A stretch of 64,000 nt of DNA, from assembly GCF_042186555.1 (NCBI RefSeq), contig NC_133333.1, forward strand, positions 222,706,757-222,770,756. The letters are read 5' to 3'. Numbering within the stretch: the stretch's first letter is position 1; each line of letters opens with the position of its first letter. The notes below the pieces were generated by a model, which saw nothing but the letters and a program-made list of their open reading frames with translations, ran no database searches and was not told the origin of the DNA. Positions 1-10,727 of this stretch are shown in pieces. The stretch is from Aquarana catesbeiana (taxonomy: Eukaryota > Chordata > Amphibia > Anura > Ranidae). A program made the position numbers and the translations under genes.

Positions 1-1
1 G

Positions 2-217
2 GTTACTATATTTTATGGTTCTGTTATGTTTATGTACTTAAAGCCTGAATCAAGCCATGCCATTGTCCAGGACAATTTGGTGGCAGTCATGTATACAGTT
101 ATTGCACCTCTGTTAAACCCTTTTATCTACAGTCTAAGGAACAGAGACGTCAAAATGGCTCTTGTTAAAATGTATCATAAGCTGGTGGCATCTAAGAAGC
201 ATTTAGCAGAGTCTTGA
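2..217 (+). CDS. Olfactory receptor, C-terminal end (cut by window edge)
   Basis: The reading frame is already open at base 2 and stops with TGA at 215-217, so this is the last 71 codons of a gene whose start lies outside the window. It encodes TM6 end, extracellular loop 3, TM7 with the OR signature PLLNPFIYSLRN, and the cytoplasmic tail. The part from the first internal Met differs from the intact receptor at 17948-18901 at only 4 of 63 residues (H/N, N/K, K/R, K/R), all point substitutions. Position 1 aligns to 18685 and the similarity continues far past the stop codon, so the two are recent tandem duplicates. Odorant receptors are G-protein coupled receptors of olfactory neuron cilia. Whether this copy is intact upstream cannot be seen here. 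Confidence 0.93.
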   Translation, partial: VTIFYGSVMFMYLKPESSHAIVQDNLVAVMYTVIAPLLNPFIYSLRNRDVKMALVKMYHKLVASKKHLAES

Positions 218-1328
218 TTTTATCAGTTTGATACACATTTTAGAGTTTTAAGCAGTTTGTATGTTTAGAACACAAGTATGCAGGTAGACGATTACTTGAC
301 AATGAAACAGTACTTTGCCCCTTCACTTTATAATAGCAGGAACTCCAAATAGACAACTCCTGAAACTTACCTGACTTACAATCAGGCTTCCTAACCTCTA
401 ACCCCTGCTTGCTACCATTTTCCCTTGCCAGTCCCCCTTGAAATAACTTAATGATCCATTTGAACCTGGTTAAGTAACCAGCACCATGATGTCATTTGAG
501 GTTAGAGGGAGGGTCCTGATTGGGGTGTGAGCTTGGACTTGGGGCCAACATCAAACTTACACCAGGAATTTGGTAGGAAAGGAGTGCAACCAGGGCAGTG
601 GAAGGGGGGAATACATGGCAAGTTTCAGCAAGCTTAAAGCTTAACTCAAGCTAAATAAATTGTTGCAAAGGCGCTACATAGAATTCCAAATGGCAAATTC
701 TGAGTTTGAAGTTCCAGATTTCAAGTTTTGAGTTCTGAATTCTGCATTCTGAGTTCCAAATTCGAAACGCCAAATGCCAAGTTCAAATTTATGAATTTAG
801 AGTTTAAAAGTTCCAAATTCTGAGTTCTGAAGTTTCAGCATGCTTAAAGCTTAACTCTAGCTAAAAAGATTATTGCAATGCAAAGGCAGTATTGTTTTAC
901 CTGCCAATAGGTATGTAATTATATTAAAGCAGTCCTGTAATTCAGGCACTTCTTCCATACAGCACAGCCACATTGTTGACCTTTTTTGTACTTCTACGAT
1001 TTGATAAAACGATTAAGTCACTAAACATACAATAATTTTTTAAACAAACATGTAACTTATTAAATGGTGTTTTTTTTTATATCTGCCCTATAATCAGCTT
1101 TTAAAGAATACCTCTCTCATGTATTGTTGACATCTAAACTGGCCATGCAATATAAGAACAATGCTGTATGTATATTAAACAATTTTTATCTTAAAATAAA
1201 GCTTTTGTCCTCGTTAAAATCAATTTCTGATGATCCTATTTTGATATGTTTAAAGCCCACACCTCGACCCCCACACACGTACATACAAAAATGTAAGCAT
1301 TGGGGTGCCTACATTGGAAAATGGCAAT
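218..1328 (+). repeat. OR 3' flank, duplication copy A
   Basis: This non-coding flank matches 18902-19544 and, after the CR1/hAT insertion there, 28485-28917. Copy B lacks roughly 70 bp corresponding to about 945-1020. The flank holds a short run of AATTC-rich minisatellite (about 680-835) and an AATAAA hexamer at 654-659 that could serve the OR transcript; copy B reads differently at that spot. Homology between copies stops at about 1327, where an L1 3' end begins in copy A. Confidence 0.9.
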
Positions 1329-2073
1329 CTCCTGAAGCTGCCCTTTTTCATAAACTGCCTGATGAAACACCCAAACAATCAGTAAAACTGATTACATATA
1401 TATTACTGGTGGCAAGAATTACAATTGCAAGACATTGGAGGCAGTCAGTGATCCCTCTTGACCAGGTTAAGAATAAACTTAATTGGATTATGATCAATGA
1501 TAAACTCACTCACATTCTCAGTAATAAAGTCAAGAAATTTAATAGGATATGGGACCCATGGATTGACTATATTTCTACTCCATAGCGAACTCCAGGATGA
1601 CCCTCTCCCTCCCCATTTCACTTTTCCTCTTCGTTTCTTCCTTTCTTCCCTCCTTTTCTCTCTTCCTTTTGTTCTGTTCCCCTTTTTTCCTTTCTTTTTC
1701 TTATTCTCACATCTCACAAATTCTGATACAATACAGATGATCTCGTATATGATCCTCTATGACTATGAGACCTGGGATTGTCTCAAAGACCATGTCCAGG
1801 ACCTCCCAGGACTCGGGAGCTGTGCCATTCCCTCCCACAGGAATTGTCCAGCTCTTAATTGAGAGGATATGGTTAAATGCCACCGATATTTGGATGTTTA
1901 CCGCATTTTGTATGTTATGTTACCATAATAGGTGGTGTATAAGTCATATGAATCTATCTGAATTATTTTTGTATTGGAATATACTGCTTTGATGATTTAC
2001 CATTAATCTGCCTATGTGACTGGCTATTTTGTACTTTGCTACCTTCTTTTTCAATAAAAACATTGAAATATAA
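1329..2073 (+). mobile_element. L1/Tx1-like LINE, 3' end fragment
   Basis: From about 1329 a frame open to 1585 reads as the C-terminus of an L1-type ORF2: the stretch ARHWR, a W-I-M/K-L-T-H segment and a closing WDPWIDY are typical of frog L1/Tx1-like proteins. It is followed by a CT-rich 3' UTR (about 1600-1720), also typical of these elements, and an A-rich tail with AATAAA near 2052. The upstream codons of the open frame (1124-1328) belong to the duplicated OR flank, so they are not part of the element. It is a 5'-truncated dead copy. No clear target duplication was found. Confidence 0.7.
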
Positions 2074-2420
2074 AGTGTAGCTCCAGCCAAAAAATCTATT
2101 TTTAAGATTTTTGGAAAACAAAGGGAAGGGTTATCACCCCTGTAACATTTTTTTTTGCTGTCTGTGCACCTCTTCAGAAGATTTCACCTCACTTTCTGTC
2201 CGAATGACAAATGTTTTTTGAAAATTTGGGGTTTTTAGTGAAACAAGGATTGGTGATAAAGCATCAGTGAAGAGAAGACACGTTTTTCCCATATTAACCC
2301 TTACAGGAGAGAATTTCCCTTCCTAGCTTCCTAGGGGTAGATTTAATCTCACTTCCTGTTGTCTCCTTCCGTTTGCAAGTAGGAGTCGTTTGTAAATTGG
2401 ATGTTTGAAAGTAGGGGCCT

Positions 2421-2980
2421 GCCCTATATACTCTGCAGAAATTGAGGCCTTAGGTGTTGGTGTTGCCACAACACTGTAAGCCCTCACAGTTACTTTTGGT
2501 GGGCGCAGGAAAAGGCCCTGCTGTAAAATATTAGATCAAGAATTGTAATTACATGCCATTGTTGAACAATGATAGAAAAATTGGGCCTTTGGTGGTGATG
2601 GTGGTGCTAGTGCCACAACACTGTAAGTCCTCACAGTTACTCTTGGTTGGCGCTGGAATGGGCCCTGCTGTGAAATATTATATCAAGAATTGTAATTACA
2701 TGCACCTGTTGAACCGGGGCAGAAAAATTGGGCCTTTGGTGGTGGTGTTGCCACAACACTGTAAGCCCTCACAGTTACTCTTGGTGGGTGCAGGAATGGG
2801 CCCTGCTGTGAAATATTAGATCAAGAATTGTAATTACATGTCCCTGTTGAACGGGGCAGAAAAATTGGGCCTTAGGCACTGGTGCTACAACACTGCAACC
2901 CCTCACAGATGCTATAGTTGGAGCACAGGAATGAGCCCTGCTGCAAATTATTGCATCAAAAATTGTAATTATATGCCTCT
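2421..2980. repeat. hAT subterminal satellite, 135-148 bp units
   Basis: The box AATTGTAATTACATGCC recurs at about 2541, 2689, 2826 and, diverged, 2961, giving periods of 148, 137 and 135 bp. Each unit holds a CCACAACACTG segment and a GGCCCTGCTG segment. The same units form the array at 21783-22490 in hAT-a, with a more regular 142-bp period there. The array continues after the CR1 insertion at 6718-6836. Confidence 0.85.
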
Positions 2981-3072
2981 GTTACATAGTTACATAGTTA
3001 CATAGTAGGTGAGGTTGAAAAAAGACGCAAGTCCATCAAGTCCAACCTATGTGTGTGATTATGTGTCAGTAT

Positions 3073-6017
3073 TACATTACATATCCCTGTATGTTGCGGT
3101 CATTCAGGTGATTATCTAATAGTTTCTATCAATGCTCCCCGCTGAGACCATCGCCTGTGGAAGGGAATTCCACATCCTTGCCACTCTTACAGTAAAGAAC
3201 CCTCTACGTAGTTTAAGGTTAAACCTCTTTTCTTCTAATTGTAATGAGTGGCCACGAGTCTTATTAAACTCTCTACTGCGAAAAAGTTTTATCCCTATTG
3301 TGGGGTCACCAGTACAGTATTTGTAAATTGAAATCATATCCCCTCTCAAACGTCTCTTCTCCAGAGAGAATAAGTTCAGTGCTCGCAACCTTTCCTCATA
3401 ACTAAGATCCTCCAGACTCTTTATTAGCTTTGTTGCCCTTCTTTGTACTCGCTTCATTTCCAGTACATCCCTCCTGAGGACTGGTGCCCAGAACTGGACA
3501 GCATACTCCAGGTGCGGCCGAACCAGAGTCTTGTAGAGCGGGAGAATTATCGTTTTATCTCTGGAGTTGATCCCCCTTTTAATGCATGCCAATATTCTGT
3601 TTGCTTTATTAGCAGCAGCTTGGCATTGCATGCCATTGCTGAGCCTATCATCTACTAGGACCCCCAGGTCCTTTTCCATCCTAGATTCCCCCAGAGGTTC
3701 TCCCCCCAGTGTATAGATTGCATTCATATTTTTGCCACCCAAATGCATTATTTTACATTTTTCTACATTGAACGTCATTTGCCATGTAGTCGCCCACCCC
3801 ATTAATTTGTTCAGGTCTTTTTGCAAGATTTCCACATCCTGCGGAGAAGTTATTGCCCTGCTTAGCTTAGTATCGTCTGCAAATACAGAGATTGAACTGT
3901 TTATCCCATCCTCCAGGTCGTTTATGAACAAAATTAAATAGGATTGGTCCCAGCACAGAACCCTGGGGAACCCCACTACCCACCCCTGACCATTCTGAGT
4001 ACTCCCCATTTATCACCACCCTCTGAACACGCCCCTGTAGCCAGTTTTCAATCCATGTACTCACCCTATGGTCCATGCCAACGCACCTTATTTTGTACAG
4101 TAAACGTTTATGGGGAACTGTGTCAAATGCTTTTGCAAAATCCAGATACACCACGTCTACGGGCCTTCCTTTATCTAGATGGCAACTCACCTCCTCATAG
4201 AAGGTTAATAGATTGGTTTGGCAAGAACGATTCTTCATGAATCCATGCTGATTACTGCTAATGATATCATTCTTATTACTAAAATCTTGTATATAGTCCC
4301 TTATCATCCCCTCCAAGTGTTTACATACTATTGATGTTAGGCTAACTGGTCTGTAATTCCCAGGGATGTTTTTTGGGCCCTTTCTAAATATTGGTGCTAC
4401 ATTGGCTTTTCTCCAATCAGCTGGTACCATTCCAGTCAATAGACTGTCTGTAAAAATTAGGAACAACGGTGTGGCAATCACCTGACTGAGTTCCCTAAGT
4501 ACCCTCGGATGCAAGCCATCTGGTCCCGGTGATTTATTAATGTTAAGTTTCTCAAGTCTAATTTTAATTCCGTCCTCTGTTAACCATGTAGGTGCTTCCT
4601 GTGTTGTGTCATGAGGATAAACACTGCAGTTTTGGTTACTGAAGCCCCCTGATTCACTCGTGAAGACTGAGGAGAAGACTAAATTCAATACCTTTGCCAT
4701 CTCCCCATCCTTTGTAACCAGATGTCCTTCCTCATTCTTTATGGGGCCAATATGGTCTGTCCTCCCTTTTTTACTGTTTACATACTTAAAGAATTTCTTG
4801 GGATTTTTTTTGCTCTCCTCCGCTATTTGTCTTTCATGTTCTATCTTAGCCGTCCTAATTGCACCCTTACATTTCTTATTGCATTCTTTATAAAGTCTGA
4901 ATGCTGAGGATGATCCCTCAACCTTGTATTTTTTGAAGGCCTTCTCCTTTGCTTTTATATGCATTTTTACATTGGAGTTAAGCCATCCAGGATTTTTGTT
5001 TGCTCTTTTAAATTTATTACCCAATGGGATACATTGGCTAATGCCCTTATTTAATATGCTCTTAAAGCAAACCCATCTCTCCTCCGTATTCTTTGTTCCT
5101 AATATTTTATCCCAATTTATGCCTTTTAGCAAGGTTTGTAGTTTAGGGAAGTTGGCTCTTTTGAAATTCAGTGTCTTTGTGTTCCCTTCATGTTTCCTAT
5201 TTGTGTGATTTATACTGGAACTAATTGACCTGTGATCGCTGTTACCTAAATTGCCCCGTATTTCCACATCTGTGATCAGGTCTATATTGTTGGTAATCAG
5301 TAGATCCAGTAATGTTTTATTTCTAGTTGGTGTGTCTACCATTTGACCTATAAAATTGTCCTGCAAGACATTAAGGAACTGGCGAGCCTTAAATGAATGC
5401 GCGGTTCCCTCTGCCCAGTCTATGTCTGGATAATTAAAATCCCCCATTATGATAACACTTCCCATCCTTGCTGCTAATCCAATTTGTGATAGGAGATCCG
5501 TCTCCACTTCCTCCCTCAGGTTAGGGGGCCTATAGCATACTCCCAGTATTATTTTCCCCTTAGCTTCATCCCTTTGGAGCTCTACCCATAAAGATTCCAC
5601 CTCCTCCCTAGCTCCCTCAGTGATGTCATCTCTCACATTCACTTGTACATTATTCTTGATATATAGGCATACCCCTCCTCCTTTTTTACCCTCTCTATCC
5701 TTGTGGTATAGGGTATACCCTTGAATGTTTGCCAGCCAATCATGAGAGCTGTTGAACCAGGTCTCTGAAATTCCCACAAAATCCAAATCCTCCTTGTACA
5801 ACAGTATCTCTAGTTCACCCATCTTGTCCGCCATGCTCCTGGCATTAGTGAACATGCCACATAGTTTAGACCGGTCGCATATTGTCCTCGTATTGGGTGT
5901 TTCAAGATTGCAACTAGGACTTGCTACTATACTCACCTTGTGTTTTTGTGCTTTGGTTAACCTACCACTAATGCCCCCAATACTACCCTCTGGAATATCT
6001 TCCGCGCTGGCTATCAC
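3073..6017 (-). pseudogene. CR1-a ORF2, endonuclease/reverse transcriptase, frameshifted
   Basis: The first 700 or so codons (6017 down to about 3933) are open. Residues 50-270 form an AP-like endonuclease: Asn58, SETW with Glu85, MGDFN with Asp193/Asn195, and SDH at 260-262. The RT follows, with SPGPDG, the palm A motif YLDFAKAFDTVPH and the GVPQGSVLGP motif. A +1 base in a short homopolymer (A-run 3930-3933 on the plus strand) shifts the frame just before the FADD motif, which continues at about 3870-3884 in the frame ending at 3116. A small deletion near 3130, about 7 bases by comparison with CR1-b, ends that frame about 20 codons early; the original stop would lie near 3073. Apart from these two lesions the protein looks complete. 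Confidence 0.85.
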
Positions 6018-6043
6018 TGTCTCTGGACCCTCCCCCCCATCGT

Positions 6044-6673
6044 CTAGTTTAAAAACCCCTCTAACTTTTTGGCCATCTTCATTCCCAGCAGATCTGCACC
6101 CTCCTCATTTAGGTGCAGTCCGTCCCTTCTATAGTACCGGTTACCGACTGAGAAGTCGGCCCAGTCCTCCAGGAACCCAAACCCCTCCTTACTACACCAG
6201 CTCTTCAGCCACTTGTTTACTTCCCTAATCTCCCTCTGCCTTTCTGGTGTGGCTCGATGTACCGGTAGTATTTCTGAGAACACTACCTTGGAGGTCCTTT
6301 TCCTCAATTTAGCACCTAAATCCCTAAAATCGTTCTTTAGGACACTCCATCTGCCTCTGACTTTGTCATTGGTGCCAACGTGCACCATGACAGCCGGGTC
6401 TTCCCCAGCCCCTCCCAGTAATCTGTCCACAAGATCCGTGATGTGCCGAACCCGAGCGCCCGGTAGACAACATACTGTTCGGCGCTTCAGGTCTTGGTTA
6501 CAGATTGCCCTCTCTGTCCTTCTAAGAATTGAGTCCCCTACCACCAGAATCTGTCTTTCCTTTCCCTTTGCTGCCCCCCCACTCTCACTGGAGGAGTTCT
6601 TCCCCTGGCAGCTAGGAGAGTCCCTCATCTCCAGCAGTGCTGGTTCCTGACTGGTTTCACCAATGTCACTCAA
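6044..6673 (-). CDS. CR1-a ORF1, SGNH/GDSL-type esterase domain
   Basis: An unbroken 209-codon frame. It contains the block I and block V motifs of SGNH hydrolases: GDS with Ser48, a GTND motif with Asn102 and Asp103, and DGLH with Asp184 and His187, so the catalytic Ser/Asn/Asp/His set is visible. An esterase domain in ORF1 is known from CR1/L2-clade LINEs, where its role in retrotransposition is unresolved. Residues 1-40 are low-complexity and Ser-rich. ORF2 begins 26 bp downstream of the stop, the usual compact LINE layout. CR1 ORF1 proteins often carry a zinc-binding domain further N-terminal; if so it was lost with the 5' truncation near 6717. The start is the first Met in the frame, but the frame may have begun upstream in the full element. 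Confidence 0.85.
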   Translation of the reverse strand: MSDIGETSQEPALLEMRDSPSCQGKNSSSESGGAAKGKERQILVVGDSILRRTERAICNQDLKRRTVCCLPGARVRHITDLVDRLLGGAGEDPAVMVHVGTNDKVRGRWSVLKNDFRDLGAKLRKRTSKVVFSEILPVHRATPERQREIREVNKWLKSWCSKEGFGFLEDWADFSVGNRYYRRDGLHLNEEGADLLGMKMAKKLEGFLN

Positions 6674-6717
6674 TGGAGCGTACTTATTGGGATGCTCCAG
6701 TCCTGGATCAGCCCCCT

Positions 6718-6836
6718 TTTAAACAGGGGCTGAAAATTTGGGCCTTGGGCACTGGTGCTGGTGCCACAACACTGCAACCCCTTACAGATACTCTAGTTGG
6801 AGTGCAGGAATGAGCCCTGCTGCAATGTATTGCGTC
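6718..6836. repeat. hAT-c satellite, continued after the CR1 insertion
   Basis: This resumes the satellite unit at AAACAGGGGC and carries the ACAACACTGCAACCCC and GAGCCCTGCTGCAA boxes of the 142-bp unit. It ends abruptly at about 6836, where an olfactory receptor relic starts. Confidence 0.8.
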
Positions 6837-6998
6837 TTTTTTGTGTATCTCAAACCTAAATCAATGTAGACTCTAGAGCACGACAGAGTTGTGTCTGTCA
6901 TGTACACAATTGTGGCTCCCTTGTTAAACCCTTTTTATATACAGTATACGTAACAATGAAATGAAAGAGGCTTTCATGAAAATGCATAAGAAAGTAAC
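6837..6998 (+). pseudogene. Olfactory receptor relic (TM6-TM7 end)
   Basis: Translating from the GTG at 6843 gives VYLKPKSM, then a stop (TAG at 6867-6869), then a segment ending VMYTIVAPLLNPF, which aligns residue for residue with the C-terminal part of the intact OR in this window. After PLLNPF the frame shifts by one base, then reads YS-RNNEMKEAFMKMHKK, the usual OR tail. So one nonsense codon and one frameshift are visible in about 50 codons. The sequence is clearly more diverged from the intact OR than the 2-217 copy is, so it is an older paralogue. Upstream it is cut off by the hAT-c fragment. Confidence 0.85.
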
Positions 6999-7301
6999 TA
7001 TGGGGAGATGTGGGGTTATGTTGGGTGTACTTTGCCCCTGAAAGTGGCCTTCTTAAAATTAAAAAAGAGAACAAAAACACATTTTAGGATGATATGTGCA
7101 AAAATGCAAAAACTACATTTATGCTTTTTTTCATCACAGATTTAACCTAATTAGAGGATGAATTGTGCTCAAAGAGACAGAAAAGATAGTATTGTAAAAT
7201 ACACTGATACCTTTGAAGTTGAATTTAAGGCAGATATGAAACAAACCCAAAGAATAAATGTACTGTAACACAACCTACGAAATGACTACCATCATCAAAT
7301 T

Positions 7302-7332
<31 letters not shown>

Positions 7333-7714
7333 GCCCAGCACAAAAAAGAGTTCATAAACATTCCATATACAATATAGACTCTTAATAAAACACCCCCACA
7401 ACTGAGAAGGCCTTGTGTCATTCTATCTGCAAAATATACTTTTGTCCTCATGATACATTTGTTTTAGAGAGACCCCTCTTCCTTTTTTTTATATATGCTT
7501 ACTGGTGATTATCCATCAATTCCCTATGCCTTCACATTTTTTTGTTTATTTATTTATTCTTTTATTTTAGCTGAGTCTGTTTTATCCTTTTAAATGTTTT
7601 TACTGTTGTTGTGCTACTGAACCCTTTGTATTCTGTGTGATAAACTAAACATGCATTCATTCTCTTGTGGCAAGTGATGGGAAGTTTGGCTTTGGCCCCA
7701 AATTTATATCATAG
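6999..7714. other. Intergenic, A/T-rich, no gene seen
   Basis: It holds a pure A-run of about 30 bases (about 7303-7332) and a T-rich stretch (7445-7640). The A-run might be an old retroposon tail, but no retroposon body is recognisable beside it. Confidence 0.5.
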
Positions 7715-9480
7715 ATTGAGCTGCTCTATAGATCCCACACGGGTAGAGTCAGAATTAATGGCATTCTATCCCCAGTGTTCAGTCTCAGCAGAGGCACCAG
7801 ACAGGGATGCCCCCTATCTCCTGGGCTCTTTGCGCTGATGATGGAACCCCTGGCTATTCTGATTTGCTCCTCCCCTCTGATCTTTGGTCTTCCAGTGGGC
7901 CACTTACGGGAAAAAATCTCCTTATATGCAGATGATGCCCTATTGTATTTACTTGATGCCTCCGGCACCCTGGAATCGGTCCTTGAAATTGGGGTATTTT
8001 CGGGCATCAGGATCAACTAGAGCAAGTCATGGTTGTTTCCTTTGTCTCAGCCGCCACCCTCCCTTCCCCCTGCCCAGACTTCCCTGACCTGGGTCTCTAA
8101 ATTTAAATACTTGGGGAGATTCGGGGTACCCTCTCCTCCTATTTGAATGACAATGTGTATCCAGTATTGCATCAGCTAACTCTAAATGTCAGGCATGAAA
8201 GTCGTTGCTACTCTTCCCGGTAGGAAGGATTAACATTTTGAAAATTACATTTCTCCCTTTGTTTTTATATGTCTTTTATAATACCCCAGTTCCTATCCCT
8301 AACTTTTTTTTTGTTCATCTTGATCAGATTGTCAATAATTTCATCTGGGCTGGATCTACCCCTAGAATAGCTAAATCTACCCTACAATTGCCCTGTTTTC
8401 ATCAATATTATTGGGCTTAGTGACAGTACGCTGATGGTTTGAGCAGACAAAGATGAACCCAACCGTCAATCTGGAGGCAGCTATTTTAGGCTCATACTTA
8501 GTGTTCAGAGGCTCAAAGGCACATAATAACATGACCACACCAATGCGTCACACGCCACTTTGGGGTAATCCTCAATTACCGCATCTCCATTCCATGCTTG
8601 ACCCCAATGTGTTGGCTAGCTTTGGTATAATTAAAAAAAAACATATATTGCTGGAAGGACACCTGTTGTCACATATTTTTTTAAAAGCTACATTTCACCT
8701 ACCCTTGTGGATGTTCTTCCGCTATTTGCAGGTGCACCATGAGGTACTATCACAATTCCCTGATCTCCATACAATTACTTCTCACACTGTGGAGCATTTC
8801 CTAACTTCCAGCAATGCTGACAAGACCCTGTCGTCTCTCTACCTTAGGATCTCTGCCAGAGACACTGGCAAAAATGCTCAGTTGTTTAATATCTGGAAGG
8901 GGGGCATACCTGCTCTTAATTCAGAGGACTGGGATGAAGGGGTTCAACAACATATTCCATTGGTGTTGTCTGCTAGGGATAGGTATATTCAGATCGAGTT
9001 TCTTCATAGGGCATATTATACCCCTCAGAGGCTCTCGAAGATCTATCCTAAACAGTCTGACCGCTGCCCTAAATTCCTTAGTGACACTGGGACTTTCATG
9101 CATGTTGTTTGGCCGTGCCCTGTGATCCAGAAATTCTGGAGGGAGGTGGTGGAGGAAATCAATTCGGTGGGAGATCTGTCTGTGATCCTAGGATTCTTCT
9201 CCTGGGTATCTGACACTGTTGATCGCAGCATACACAAACAGCTGTTTGTTTTGTATGCAGCATTTTATGTCAGAAAAAAACATTTTGTCTAAATGGAAGC
9301 AAGCCACCCCCCCACAGTCTCACAATGAAGGTCGACTGTTGATGCTGTCTTACCCCTCTACAAACTCACTTATATGAGCCGCGGGTGTCCCAAAAAGTTT
9401 AATAAGGTCTGGGGAGAGTGGGTAAAAGATAGACCAATGACATCATAGAGGTCATCTACTCCACAGTCCCTTTTGTGCCA
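7715..9480 (+). mobile_element. L1/Tx1-like LINE relic
   Basis: A 5'-truncated L1-type element in sense orientation. RT motifs start at about 7722: RTRQGCPLSPGLFAL-like codons, then YADDALLY near 7924-7950, the catalytic FADD/YADD box. A TAG at 8018-8020 replaces the Trp usually seen in the R-I-N-W-S-K motif. A second frame (8453-9292) carries the C-terminal domain with a C-x-H/C zinc knuckle-like stretch (CPKFLSD...FMHVVWPCP) and a W-x-E-V segment. The two are out of frame with each other. A CT-rich segment at 9520-9720 resembles the 3' UTR of the fragment at 1600-1720. Confidence 0.75.
7722..9292 (+). pseudogene. L1-like ORF2 relic (RT palm to C-terminal domain)
   Basis: Several frames must be joined to follow the protein: 7722-8020 (RT palm with the GCPLSP and YADD motifs), a broken middle (8021-8452, with the 8205-8420 frame holding L-P-V-G-R-I-N-I-L-K and the NNFIWAG motif typical of L1 ORF2), and 8453-9292 (C-terminal region). 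At least two frameshifts and one nonsense codon exist. No function is retained. Confidence 0.75.
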
Positions 9481-9779
9481 CTGATGTGAGGACCTATGTG
9501 CTGGTACTGTTTCTCTGTATTCTCCTTTCCTTCCCCGCCCATCTCCTCCCTACTACCCCTTCACCTTGCCTCTTCCTTTCCCCCTCCGACCCCCCTCCCC
9601 TTCAGCATCACGCAGCCCCCATTTGTCCTTTTCTATCTATAGCAATAACTCTCGGTGGAGCTGCTGGTTTAAGCGGGCTTGTTACCTTCACTCTCCTTCC
9701 CTCTGTTTCATCGGCACTGGGTCTAGGGTTCCGTTGAGTTTACCTCCGGACGATACAAGCACCAACACTTGAGTATGTT
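9481..9779. other. CT-rich segment, possible LINE 3' UTR
   Basis: Pyrimidine-rich, with long runs of C and T, in the position expected for the 3' UTR of the L1-like relic just upstream. No gene is seen. Confidence 0.4.
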
Positions 9780-10685
9780 TTCAATGCTTTATTGAACAAT
9801 TAACGAAGGAAGTAGCAGGAAAGAGGCAGAAGGGAAACTGCAGGGAAAGCTCAAATACCTTTCTGTAGGATTCTTGACAAATGTCCTTTAGAGTTGAATA
9901 TTACAGTAGAATGTGCTCCCCTTGTGGGTCACACTCTTTGCTCGCCTTGATAGGCCTCTCTCACTTTCCTAGCAGCCAGTACGTAGCACGAACAAAAGTC
10001 CCTGCCACAGACTTGCTTGGGGTGAACCCGTACGATCCTCTGTCACAGGATGTATTGGTTTTGCGGTGAATGTCAGTCACAGTGCTTGAACCTTTAAGCC
10101 AAACCCGGCAACACTATGCAGTAAAGTTACTTTAGGATACATCCTCCAACCGAGTCACTAGGCCCCTCTCCAGACCAGCACTCTGCATGATCCTTCCATG
10201 ACGGGACCTCCCCTGGGATCTCCTTGGTTGTCCAGCTTCTTTACTCTGGATAGACAGCTCAGGACCATTCCTCGGCTGCTGTGGTAGGCCCCAGACAAGC
10301 TTCTGGGCCCACCCATGCGCTGCAGCGACATGGGGCTCCGGAACGGAGGACCACGAGGTAGCACTCTAACGCATATCTGTCGGCCAGAAGGACCAGCAGG
10401 TGGCTGTAAAAACGACCCTAAAACATGGCGTCTGTCCCATAAATACCCTCTCCCAGAATCCCACTCGGAGGACCACCTCCACTGAGTTGTCTCCGGGACA
10501 CTAGATCATCCATACGCTTTGACACATTGCCTTTCCAACACTAGCCAATAGTAACAACGACACCCACCGGCCCAGTATGGAAACACACACAACGTCAGCC
10601 AAGCTGGAACAGAGGCAAATCTAACTTCCCCTAACGAGCAATTTACTAAATTTACCTATCAGATCGCAAATGTACCAGCGCTACA
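9780..10685 (-). mobile_element. Possible solo LTR (minus orientation)
   Basis: Read on the minus strand the block starts TGTAGCGCTGGTACA (ending at 10685), has a TATA-like GTATTTATGG near 10440, and an AATAAA near 9790, which is the order expected for an LTR. I could not find matching 5-bp target duplications or a convincing 3' end, so this is a tentative call. Confidence 0.3.
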
Positions 10686-10727
10686 TATCGTTTAAGGTTT
10701 TAACGCACTTGATATAACTGTCCGATC

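Larger units (their letters stand above)
2984..6717 (-). mobile_element. CR1-type LINE (CR1-a), 5'-truncated
   Basis: A minus-strand non-LTR retrotransposon with ORF1 (SGNH esterase) at 6044-6673 and ORF2 (endonuclease, reverse transcriptase) at about 3073-6017. Its 3' end carries an 8-bp tail repeat, TAACTATG on the minus strand, at 2984-3010, the tail style of CR1-clade elements. It sits inside the hAT-c satellite: the left flank ends CTGTTA and the right resumes TTAAACAGGGG, restoring an uninterrupted unit with at most a 3-4 bp overlap. The 5' end falls inside or just upstream of ORF1, so this copy is truncated there. Confidence 0.88.
2074..6836 (-). mobile_element. hAT element fragment (hAT-c), split by a CR1 LINE
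   Basis: Bases 2074-2983 and 6718-6836 match the region downstream of the transposase in hAT-a (about 21449-22490), including tandem units that carry an ACAACACTG box and repeat every 135-148 bp. No terminal inverted repeat or transposase remains at either edge, so this is an internal fragment. Joining 2983 to 6718 restores a normal repeat unit across the CR1 insertion. The strand is that of the transposase in the matching full element. The right edge abuts an olfactory receptor relic at 6837. Confidence 0.75.

Noticed and set aside
1124..1328. N-terminal part of a 153-codon frame
   Set aside because: These codons are in the duplicated OR flank, also present without the L1 end at 28701-28917, so the frame is a chance fusion with an L1 fragment.
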